DNA of 64,000 nt from Hemileia vastatrix (lineage: Eukaryota > Basidiomycota > Pucciniomycetes > Pucciniales > Zaghouaniaceae). Of the stretch, positions 35,364-44,277 are shown in pieces. The position numbers and the translations under genes were made by a program. Location: assembly GCA_030280995.1 (NCBI GenBank), contig JASXTE010000002.1:39722183-39786182 (forward strand), written 5' to 3'. Below the pieces are notes generated by a model. The model ran no database searches. It was not told where the DNA came from and worked only from the letters and a program-made list of their open reading frames with translations. How positions within the stretch are numbered: position 1 is the first letter of the stretch; each line of letters starts with the position of its first letter.

Positions 35364-36815
35364 TGTGGCATTCCATATCTGGGTATGCCACTTAGGTGAA
35401 AATTTGATTGAATATTTCTTGAAAGAAATTTGGGTGTTACCAGGTGTTAATTTGGTTATTATGGATATTTTTGGGATGATTTGTGGCATTTTGGAATGGT
35501 TATATGATGGTATTTTTCTTGTGATTTGATGGTTTTATGGATTTGGAAATGGTCATATTGGATTTTTGGGGTGATTCTCAAACTTTGGGTATTTTCTGGG
35601 GCTCTTTTAGGTTTATTTTTAAAGATTAGTAGAAATTTTCTAAATTATAAGGCTGAATATTTGGAATTTTAAAAGGTGATTATTATGATTGGATAGCCCA
35701 GATTTTTCTCTATCTTTTATGTCTTGATGGTTTTTTATCATATTTTACTGTTTTCTTAGTGTTTTACTTGATTTAGTGACTTATAGTATTATTGGTGGAT
35801 ATGGTGTGCTGATGGAATGGCCACTGAGCTCCAGTGCTCTGGTGCGCTCTGGTGCGCTCTGGTGCGCTCTGGTTTGCTCCAGTGATTTTCCAGTTCAAAA
35901 GCAAAGTGTACTGGAAAAATTCTGTCATTGTGGCAAAGTTTGGTCATGGTGGCAAAATTATCTCACTGTGGCAAAATTAGCTCATTATGGCAAAAAGAGC
36001 TCATTGTGGCAAAATTTGCTCACAATGGGAAAGTCTGGTCACTGGGTTAAAGTTTGGTCACTGTGCCAAAGTTTGGTCACTGTACCAAAGTTTGGACACT
36101 GTGCCAAAGTTTGGACACTGTACCAAAGTTTGGTGACTGTGGAAAAATTTGGCTATTGTGGCAAAATTTGGTTAGAATTTATTATGCTTATTAGATCAAT
36201 AGTTTATTGTAGATCCTATGCATGTAGGGTATTGTTGGAAAGGTCAGGAGTAGGAGAATCAGATAGAAAGGGGGGGGGATCTTAGTCTTCTACAGGTTTT
36301 TGTCTTTTAGTTTTGATATGAAGGGTCTTTTTGGATATAATTAAAAACACATTCATATTTTTCATTTCTCAACATTTTTTTTTAATAAAATTGTAATACC
36401 CTTATAACATTTATATTTTTCATAACACTTTTGAAATACAACACAACAATTATATTTTCATCACATATAGGGTATCATTGGAAAGGTCTCCATCTCAGGG
36501 ACTTGTTTTTATTGTAACCTCATTTAAAATAAAATCTTTATAAAAACATATAAGTCTATCTTTTCAGATCTTTCACTGGTACACCTTAATTGTTGTCATC
36601 AGTATTTCTTTTTTCAACAGCTGCTATTTTCTAAATCTCAATAAGCGTTTATATAAATCAGTGTTTCATATATATATTTCCATCAATTCAAGTAGACTAG
36701 AGAGCTTAGTTATTTGAACAACCCTTATTTTACTTAGAAGGACAGGGTTTTCTTTGGTTTATCCAACTCCTTTAGATTCTGCTTACAGCAAGGCAACTGT
36801 AAGAGTCTACCTACA
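35364..36815 (+). repeat. 3' LTR of element B (keeps both unfilled sites)
   Basis: 1,452 bp, starting TGTGGCATTCC and ending CTACCTACA. It contains the uninterrupted version of the D site (TATTGTGGCAAAATTTGG, near 36153) and of the C site (AGATCCTATGCATGTAGGG, near 36209). A run of 11-bp units (CTCTGGTGCG-like, about 35838-35875) precedes the larger minisatellite. Confidence 0.93.
35925..36170 (+). repeat. 20-bp minisatellite inside LTR of element B
   Basis: About a dozen imperfect units of the type TGGTCACTGTGCCAAAGTTT. The 5' LTR copy (16125-16316) has several units fewer, which accounts for most of the LTR length difference. Reading frames through it are artefacts of the repeat. Confidence 0.85.
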
Positions 36816-37202
36816 TTGGTAATACCAAAACCAGTGTAAGATGGAAGAGTCTTTTCCTTCTTGTATTTGGCTTGGTAATGCTTGAAATGTTCAGACATCT
36901 GTTTAAGTAAAAGATCTATCCTTCCCTTGGTCTTATTCTGTAATTCATTGGCCATGAGTAGATAACCATTAACTTTTGATGCAGGGGGCCATCCTACTTT
37001 AGTTGCTTTTTTAGTACCAAAACAAGAATCATAGTTAGATTTAGTTTTCATTCAGCCAGTTGATAAGAATGAGATGATCATCTTTTTTTAATTGAACAGT
37101 CTTTGATTTCTCATCTGAGCAGGGGAAAGAGGGAGTAGTGTGATTTGAAGAACCACTGGGGGGGGAAGGCTGCCTTTGAGAAGATCTATGATGACAGGGC
37201 AT
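36816..37202 (-). pseudogene. Harbinger partner gene (copy 1b), Myb/SANT-like N-terminal part
   Basis: ATG at 37202 (MPCHHRSSQRQPSPPSG) matches copy 2 (50197). A DNA-binding-like region follows: KKDDHLILINWL, SNYDSCFG, KVGWPPASK, NGYLLMANEL and RIDLLLKQM. This is the trihelix/Myb-SANT-like pattern seen with rust Harbinger elements. A frameshift lies near 37045. The reading ends at GFGIT, where element B interrupts the gene, and resumes at 15567. Confidence 0.78.
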
Positions 37203-37568
37203 GTTAAGATAATTGAAGATGAAAAGGAGCAAAAACAAGCAGATGAGATAGTGAGGTGTTCTGAATGGAGAGAATAGACAGGATGAGATGAGAACAGGAG
37301 TGCACAGCAAGGTAGAAGGCATATCCAGAGAGTAGTCAAAGATGTGTTTATGAATGAAAGTAGGCCAAGATGTGGTTATGACAGAAAGTTGTCCAATGTG
37401 TGGTTATGAAAAATTGAGTAGAAAAATGTTGGATAAGAGTTCAACTTTGACACATAAAATGTCTAATAACCCAATTATCAGCAAAAATAATTGCAGAAGA
37501 TAATTGGGGTATAAAGATTTTTATCCACAATTAATTTAATTGCAGATCAGTCAACTTTGATACACCCT

Positions 37569-38301
37569 AATATATAAATGAAAGGTTGTCCATCCAGATG
37601 ATATATACTTCATACCCATTTCTTTAAATCAAAAACACTATAACCAAATCTATTTACAGCTCATGTCCTTTTTTTTTGGCTGCAAAATCAGCAACCTCAT
37701 TTCATCACCACAGTTTCAATATAGGCAACAAACCAATCACATCAATATTTGTCTTGTTAGATACCTTTTTCATTTATAAATAAAGTTCAAAATAAAAACA
37801 AATTAAATTGAATTAAAATATTAATACTGAGATTAACTCACCAGTCAATGAAAAGAAAAAAAAAATTATAAGCCAATCTAGGCTATGATGAGTGGTGGTG
37901 AAGCAAATGTGTGAAAGAGGGTGATTAAGAGATTGAGCTGTGAAGAAAAAGTGTAAAATTTAAATAAATGAACAAATAATTATCTGTACACACAACAAAC
38001 ACATGACTATCTTATATAAAAAACAACACCAGAACAATGGCTTCGCTACAAAACAAACAAAAACCTAGAAAGAGGACAAACAATAGTGATATGATGGAGA
38101 GTGGTATGAAAAGGATATATATATGTATATATATTTGTGTATACTACAACAATTTCACAGTTCAAGTGATCAAGCAAATATGATTTGTATAAGGCTCATA
38201 ATGAAGGTGTAATGGTGGTATGTTTATAAATCAACTAATCAATTCTTTCAGTATATGTCCACTTTAAATAGTGATTGTCAAAATAATCAATGTGAAAGCA
38301 T
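37569..38301. other. Downstream flank of the BRCT gene
   Basis: About 730 bp of AT-rich sequence with a TA-rich run near 38118-38150. It should hold the 3' UTR of the BRCT gene. No other gene or clear repeat seen. Confidence 0.5.
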
Positions 38302-41300
38302 TCACCACAAAGGTTCACCGACATCATTCAAAAGTCGAGGCTTCTTTTTCTTTAGGTTTGGATAAATCAAAGCATCGAGCTTCTTATTATCACCCTGCAG
38401 CCGGTTTTTAATGGGTATTGCTTCAATAGAAATATCATCATCATCGGTGTTGTCATTTCTTGATGACTCTTGATCAGTAGATTTCAATAAGTTAAGTGGT
38501 AGTGGTCTAATGGGTGCCTGATTAATTTGGTCAGACGTTCGGCCTCTTTTTCTGATGTTGTGAGATGTTAATCGATTGGCTGAATTCATGTTCCCATCCT
38601 GAACATTGAGAAGACGTGAATTGAAGGCAGAACGTGTAAGGGCCCGATTGCCAAGTCTTTGGTCCCATTCCCATGAGATATTCATACTAGCCTCTTTCCT
38701 ATTATTTTGCGATGGCTCTAGCTCTATTGGAGAAGGTGAAGATAGTTCAGATATAGACCTAGGTAAGGCTCCATTGGATTTGCTGGTAGGCGTACTTCCT
38801 CCAGGAAGGTCAACAGCATCCAAGTCATCACTTGTGGGTGCTGTTGACTGGTTGCAGAAGAGCGAACCTCGATGGCGAGCGCGTCTATCTTCAGCAGAAG
38901 TTGCTCTTTCTAACAAAACGCGTTTGGGATGTTGTTCCAATGAATTACGTTCTTTCAACATGCTGATAAATCCGCCTAACTGTGTTCCAACTCCAGACGT
39001 GACTTTTTGAGAAGTTTGTAAATCATCAGATTTATGAGAGGTGCGTAAAGATGGAGCTTGAGATTCAGAAACATTAGCACATTCTATTTCCTTCTGAGGT
39101 GCACCTGGACGTGTAGCAGAGGCAGGAAAGGCAGGAGCACATGCCGTAAAATCAAACCCTTCCATCTTTCGAGAGGTAGAAACAGCTAGGTTACTAGATT
39201 CATAATTCTCCAGCCGCTCTGATGCTTCAAACTCAGGATCCACTTCTAAAACACCTGCATGCTGGACAGGCAAACTGACTGGAGAACATTCTTCATTTGG
39301 TATATTCAGCAAGAAACACAAGTTTTCATTTTCCTGATTAGAAGGAATATAATTGTAGGGAAAACGTGACTCATCTGCACGATCTTTTGTTTTAATGCAC
39401 TGTTTGGTTATAAATCATACTATGAGTTTTATGGTAGTCATAAATGAAAAATAAAATATTCAAAATTTCATGATGACATACCAGATCCAACCACATAGGA
39501 TGAACGATAAATACAGTGTTTTTTTGAGCGTCTTCAAACTCTCGTGGATGTTTTTCATCATCGGGGGCAAAGTACATAAGATGAGTAACACCTTCATCAT
39601 ATTGACAAACTATACTTGCGCCCATTTGGCGAGCTTGTTGAATACATTCGGTGGTAAGATCGACCTACTCGTGAAGGAATATAGGAGTATTAGCAATCAG
39701 TTTATATATTCTGCTAGCAAAAATAAATAAATTAAAAACTAACACCCTCAACAGCTGTACTAAAGTTTAAAATACATCCACTCAATGGGCCTTGATCCGT
39801 TGGCGACAAATCTTTACGTGTACGTGGAACCATATGTAGCTTAGAGCTATTAATCGGCGCGCACTGAGCTAATTGAAGAAGCCATGGCAGATCCACAATT
39901 TTTTTCTCAACCCATGATCTGGCTTTCCTAGCCCTTTCACTATTCTTTTCAGGTCCAATGAAAATATGTGTGACTTCAGAGCGCTTTGGCTGAAGACTAA
40001 ACTTTAAGTTGAAAGCAGTGAGAATACGACGAATAACGGCTTCTAATGCTGGAGGATATGCACACAAGCTGAACATATAGCTATTTGCATTTGGGATTGG
40101 CAAATGGGCTTTCATTGGTCGATATGCCCACCAGTCACTATCTGGATCTGGAAGATATCCCTTGTTTAAGGCATCGTCGACCCAAAAAGGGGTAACAGGG
40201 TTGATGCCACCAGGAATGTAGGAAGGGCTATACAATAAATGAAAATAAGCACAACATAAAACAACTTTTGGAGAAAAGACTAACTTCACTGATGTGACAA
40301 TTGTATAATCGGCATCTTTGTGTGAGCTTGCCAACTTTGCCCCACAAGATTGAACAACTCGCGATGAAGTGGCAGCAAGACGAGGTTCGAGGCCCAAGAA
40401 CGAGAAACGAAACCCTTTGAAAACATGAGGGTGAGGACAGGGAATGGAAGTACTCGATTGTAGATCGGAATTTAAAGAGGTACCATATGCAGATGCATTT
40501 TTAAAACTGTTGATTTTAATGTCGGCCAATTTCTGCACCAAAGAAGTTTGATGGCTTGCCTTTTTCAAGTTCAAAATAGAGTGTGATGGAATCCGACTGG
40601 ATGCTGGTGATTTACCATTGGCACTAAAAGAGTTTTCGGGCAAAGGAGAAATATTGCAAGGGTTTATGGGGGAGGGAATCTGATCTTTATCATCTGAAAA
40701 ATCGCGCTGACAGAGGGAATCATGAATATCCTTCACCCGATCATCTTGGTTTAGCTTTGCTTGTGTTAACAGCGCCTCAACATCATCCACGGCTAGCTTT
40801 GCAAAGTTAAGTCCCGCTGACTTTTCACGATCAATTTTTTTCAACTTGGTGGTCTCGACAGCCTGATGACAAAGTTGTGTAGCTGTTGACGAATTATCTG
40901 CTTTGTTTGACTTATTAGTCATTAATCTGCCAGGTCTGGGAATACTTGGATCTAAAATATAAGGATTTTCTGGAAGAGCTCCAGTATTTTCAACCGAGTC
41001 TTCAACCCATTCGAACCACAGGACTTTGACTTTACCCCGAAGTTTTTCAAAAGTAGCTTTTACTTCAGGAATCTCGAATATATCAGGATCGTAAGAGCCG
41101 GGTGATATATCAGATAGGACAACCAAATGGGTACAAGAGCTGTCTAATTGGGACAGGAGGATGCCGCCATGATCCTGGATCAGCTTGGAAGTAGATGTGG
41201 GAATGGGATTGTGCAGCCCGACAATGAGAATCTTAAGTCCCAAAAAGGGCTGTACAGCATATTTAAAAGTAGCCTGCAGAAAAGTGTAAAAACGAAACAC

Positions 41301-42002
41301 ATTCATTAGAGAACAAGAGTCGTATGAAATACATGAACCTTACATGAAAAGCTCACTTCTTCTACGTCTACTTTCTCACCATTAATGTAGGCAGTATATA
41401 AGCTCTCTAGCCAAACAGGCTGAACGATTTTTTTGCCGTGCTCGACAGAGACCTGATTTAAGGAGACCGAGAGTAAATAAATGAATATATATTCAACATT
41501 AAAGCAAGAACTGACCACATATTTCTGGCCCCCGACTTTATCGCAAATTAGATGAGTGACATCAACTGTTAAAGCCCTTTCCACATCGGCTCCCAAAGCT
41601 CTTGCATGTTGGGTCAGCTGAAGCTGGAAAAAGAGAGTTAGGTTTAGAAAAAGGTAATCGGTTTAAGGTACCAGATAGTAAACAAACCTTGACAGCTTCA
41701 GATAAACCACTGAAGCAGACCACCATATTTTTTAGTGGAATAAAAGGGACACGCAAAGAATCACGCAAGGCCTTTTCTTGATCGGAAGTCATAGTGTGAC
41801 TATTATCATCCTGATCCAGATCATTTTTTGTCTTACTTTTAGCAGTAAGGGAAGCTTTAACTTTGGATTTTGGAAGAATGGATTCTTTTGATTTTGATTC
41901 CAACTCAGACTGAGATGGGAGAAAGAGAGGTTCAGGTGGAGGTTTAGGTTTGAGTTTACAGTTAGCAACCTTTGTGCCGCCTCGCTTGCTGCCTTGAGGC
42001 AT
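38302..42002 (-). CDS. Multi-BRCT scaffold protein (Dpb11/Rad4/TopBP1-like), seven exons
   Basis: Seven exons join in frame: 42002-41688, 41623-41516, 41452-41339, 41273-40285, 40227-39744, 39664-39482 and 39399-38302, giving about 1,096 residues. Introns are 57-82 bp with GT/AG ends. BRCT repeats: residues ~88-180 (KNMVVCFSGL, DVTHLICDKVG, PVWLESLY), ~185-285 (GLKILIVGL, CTHLVVLSD, VLWFEWVEDSV), ~465-560 (FKGFRFSFLGLEPR, VTPFWVDDAL), a weaker one ~570-640 and ~655-745 (VTHLMYFAPD, HPMWLDLCI). The last ~350 residues look disordered and basic. Such proteins read phosphorylated partners in replication initiation and the DNA-damage checkpoint, in the nucleus. The fourth intron (57 bp) is open and in frame, so retention is possible. 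Brc1/Rtt107 is the alternative assignment. CpG is normal here, unlike in the repeats. Confidence 0.85.
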
Positions 42003-42250
42003 GTGGGAATGAGAAAATAGACTTGAATGAGGGAAGTGAGAGCAGAAGAAGGAAATCGAGATAGGAATGGGATGGAAATGAAAGTGAAGTGGATTTATTC
42101 ACTTTGGCCGAGGTGCCTGCCATGGACGGATTAAGGCGTTTCCATTGGCGTGCAGCGATGGGTCTATTCAACTCACGTGTCGCTCCCCACGCGTCGTCGA
42201 CTGACTTTGACTCTTCATCACCATCTGTCCTCTTATCACCCACCTACACC
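42003..42250 (-). promoter_or_regulatory. Putative promoter of the BRCT gene
   Basis: Within 250 bp upstream of the start are ACGCGT (42189-42194), CACGTG (42174-42179) and a CCAAT on the minus strand (about 42142). ACGCGT is the MluI cell-cycle box recognised by the G1/S factor MBF in yeasts; its use here is inference. An overlapping minus-strand frame (42243-41962) is likely untranslated leader. Confidence 0.45.
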
Positions 42251-42816
42251 CACCCACTGCCACCGCATTCTTCCCAACACAAATACCTGTTGAAGACTGA
42301 ACTGCCGATCAAAGAACTGGAAAGTTGAAGGTGGTATTAAAAGCTGAAGGGTTCATATCTTGAAAGGTGTGTGGTTGTCAGGAAAATTGGTGGATTGCAA
42401 ACATGCAGCAGACGATGAGGGTGATAAAAAAAAATATGGCCTTAATCCTCCAGGTGAGGCTTATTCCAACTCTGCTGCTGCCTTTTGTATGCAATGCCAA
42501 CATTAGCTCTGCGGAATGGACACAAATTCATGTCTTCTACTCCCATCCCTCATTCTTCCTTATGTGACTGCTTGACCTGGGTCTATTGGTAGAAATCTCA
42601 ATAGCTTCTCATCCTCCACCATTAAACAAAAGATATTCTAAACTTTACCTTATTGATTAGCAAAAATGTGTTTTGGGTACAAGATATGTCATATATGAAA
42701 AAATTTAAATCACATCAAAAAGGTAGTTTGGAAGCACAATTTCGCATGTTTTAAAATATAATCATGGTTGATTTGGTGGAAAAAAGAGGTATTTTGAAAT
42801 GGAAAATTTCTATCTT
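42251..42816. other. Unassigned region between BRCT gene and Tc1 relic
   Basis: No supportable gene. Open frames are short and without domain signal. The right part (about 42700-42827) may be the end of a Harbinger-type fragment. Confidence 0.4.
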
Positions 42817-42827
42817 TGATACCCCCT
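42817..42827. mobile_element. Possible Harbinger terminus within the Tc1 relic
   Basis: TGATACCCCCT followed by ATT matches, in reverse complement, the AGGGGGTATCA terminus of the Harbinger copies with AAT beside it. It interrupts the Tc1 reading just after a SHSQ peptide. The opposite terminus was not found, so this may be a fragment or a chance match. Confidence 0.4.
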
Positions 42828-43618
42828 ATTGTGAGTGGCTCGGAATTGCTTTCTTAGAGAGAGCCGCTTTACGAGTTGGTGCATTAGGATTCATCAAAAT
42901 AAGTTTTGATACTCAGTCATTTTTGCTGAGAAATGGCAGAAGAATAGCTTTGTAAACATTTTTAATAAACTCCATAGCTTTTCGTTGATTAGGAGGGAGA
43001 AAGGAGATAGCAACTTTTGTTCTCCCAACAAATGCACCCCATACCATAGCTGAAGTGCGTCCACTTTTGAAAGTTGGTTGGAGACAATCTTCCAAAAGTT
43101 TTTGGTCAGACATTTGCCGAACTGATTCGCTTGGTGCCCACCCAACTTCCAATGATGATTCATCAGACCAGATGACTCTTGACCAGTTGTCCAATTAGCA
43201 TCACCATAAAAAAACACCTGGCACCCGATGGCAGGTGCCATTCTCTCAATCCATTTGTGTTTCATGAATAACTCAGATTTGATGCCACGCAAGCTGGCAT
43301 GGCCAATTTTCAGTGCGCATTCATTTCAGAAGAATAACAACTGAGCTAAAACTGAATCAAATCAAAGATAGGGACTGGCACCTACTATCAGGTGCCCACA
43401 GTTTTTTCTGGTGCATATTTCCAAGCAAATGCAAGCCTTCATGCCTTGTGAATTTTACTAAGGTAAGGTTTCTTAATTGCTTTTTGGTTTTTGAAACCAA
43501 GACTGTGAATACACTTTTGGACTGTATCAATAGGTGCTCTAGTTAACATTTTACTTCTTAATTCACCAAGATTAGTTTCACGGTTCATTTGAATAGTATC
43601 TGATATCCTTCTTGTTAC
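42828..43618 (-). pseudogene. Tc1/mariner transposase relic, split by a MITE
   Basis: Minus strand. The N-terminal part (43618-43418) reads TRRISDTIQMN, VQKCIHSLGFK and KAIKKPYLSK, the paired-like HTH type of Tc1 transposases. After the MITE it resumes with NWSRVIWSDESSLEVG (first Asp), SGRTSAMVWGAFVG and MNPNAPTRKAALSKK, where MxDNAP is expected, so the second Asp is lost. Frame breaks occur at the MITE junction and near 42910. The C-terminal third is missing. Tc1 transposases insert at TA and use a DDE/DDD triad; this copy is dead. Confidence 0.82.
43198..43415. mobile_element. MITE copy 1 (218 bp), inserted in the Tc1 gene
   Basis: About 45-bp terminal inverted repeats: the right end, read inward, is TGCACCAGAAAAAACTGTGG; the left starts GCATCACCATAAAAAAACAC. 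Both run into GGCACC...GGTGCC hairpins. TA flanks both sides (43196-43197 and 43416-43417), the Tc1/mariner duplication. It matches MITE copy 2 at 58017-58228, including some 90 bp on one side. Removing it restores the Tc1 reading to within a few bases. Confidence 0.85.
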
Positions 43619-43645
43619 ATTTTATTATAAAACGAGCCTGCTACC

Positions 43646-43662
43646 CGTCTGCGATGCAGACG
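43646..43662 (-). repeat. Short hairpin, candidate Helitron 3' end
   Basis: CGTCTGC and GCAGACG form a perfect 7-bp stem around three bases, 40 bp from the Tc1 relic. Helitrons carry such a hairpin near the 3' end, which lies on this side for the minus-strand Helitron, but a CTRR terminus is not clear. Confidence 0.4.
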
Positions 43663-43704
43663 TTCAGCAGCCTCGCACACACATCGTAAGGTAAAAATCC
43701 TTAA

Positions 43705-44001
43705 ACATCCAGACCTTCAGCCGGGATGTTAGTCATAATAATGTTCAGTAATCATGATTGACATGATTATACATCCAGAGCTTTGGCCCGAATGTTTGTC
43801 TTAACTGTGTTGAATATACATGATTGGCATGATTACACATCCAGGCCTTTAGCCTGGATGTTTGTTATAACTGTGTTGAATATGCATGGTTGGCATGATT
43901 ACACATCTGGGCCAAAGGTCAGGATTTTTGTTATAACAGTGTAGAATATGCATGATTGACATAATTATACATCCAGATGTTGGTCCCAGATGTGAGTGAT
44001 G
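43705..44001. repeat. 66-bp tandem array with inverted-repeat units
   Basis: The motif ACATCC/ACATCT recurs at 43705, 43771, 43837, 43903 and 43969, exactly 66 bp apart. The third unit contains a perfect stem, CATCCAGGC and GCCTGGATG. Others have partial stems. The Copia element is inserted in the last unit; the sequence after it (49098-49130) has a further AGCCTTG/CAAGGCT stem. Confidence 0.88.
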
Positions 44002-44165
44002 TGTTATGTACATAGTTTAGGTACTTAACAATTGTGTATAAAACCTGTAAGAACGTGTAGTACTTTTCTCCGGTCCTTATCGGAGTAAAGTTACTGACGC
44101 GGTTCTTATAGGTAAGTAATGAAAAGGGTCCTTCTCGGAGTAAAGTTACTGACACGGTTCTTATA
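44002..44165 (+). repeat. 5' LTR of the Copia element
   Basis: Only 164 bp, with an internal duplication: a unit from GGTCCTT to TTCTTATA (about 50 bp) occurs twice in tandem and its second copy forms the LTR end. About eight differences from the 3' LTR. Confidence 0.93.
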
Positions 44166-44277
44166 GGTTATGGGCTTCCCATTCTAAAGAACTCGTCCTT
44201 TGCCGTACTGTGCTAGTCACACACGAAAGCATCGTATTTGATTGTCCAAAATTAAAACTCTATAACCCTGCTGTAGA

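Larger units (their letters stand above)
15568..36815 (+). mobile_element. Ty3/Gypsy element B (host of nested insertions)
   Basis: LTRs of the same family lie at 15568-26628 (interrupted) and 35364-36815. Between them are a primer-binding site, gag, protease, RT, RNase H and integrase in Ty3/Gypsy order, a 50-bp tandem array, a long 3' region with an antisense gene, and a polypurine tract. Removing nested elements C and D leaves about 11.6 kb. It sits in the Harbinger partner gene; flanks TCAG and TTGG are a 4-bp duplication with two transitions, as the intact site in copy 2 reads TCAG followed by TAATACC. Coding regions carry many stops and frame changes. Confidence 0.9.
10444..37568. mobile_element. 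PIF/Harbinger element 1b with nested LTR retrotransposons
   Basis: The left terminus AGGGGGTACCAATG (10444) and the right terminus, read inward AGGGTGTATCAAAG (37568), match the termini of Harbinger copy 2. Internally there are two convergent genes: a transposase on the plus strand (10772-11960) and a partner gene on the minus strand (14666-15567 plus 36820-37202). The partner gene is split by element B. Removing B and one 4-bp target copy leaves about 5.9 kb, close to the 5.2 kb of copy 2. The flanking trinucleotides are ATT and AAT, not identical, so the target duplication is mutated or the ends were rearranged. Confidence 0.85.

Noticed and set aside
35776..36285. 169-codon open frame with repeated WQN/KVW peptides
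   Set aside because: It is a reading through the LTR minisatellite of element B; the 5' LTR does not preserve it.
42089..42567. Small plus-strand genes upstream of the BRCT gene
   Set aside because: The first lies opposite the promoter and leader of the BRCT gene; neither has domain signal.
43705..44001. CRISPR-like regular spacing
   Set aside because: Units are contiguous tandem repeats without unique spacers, and the context is eukaryotic.
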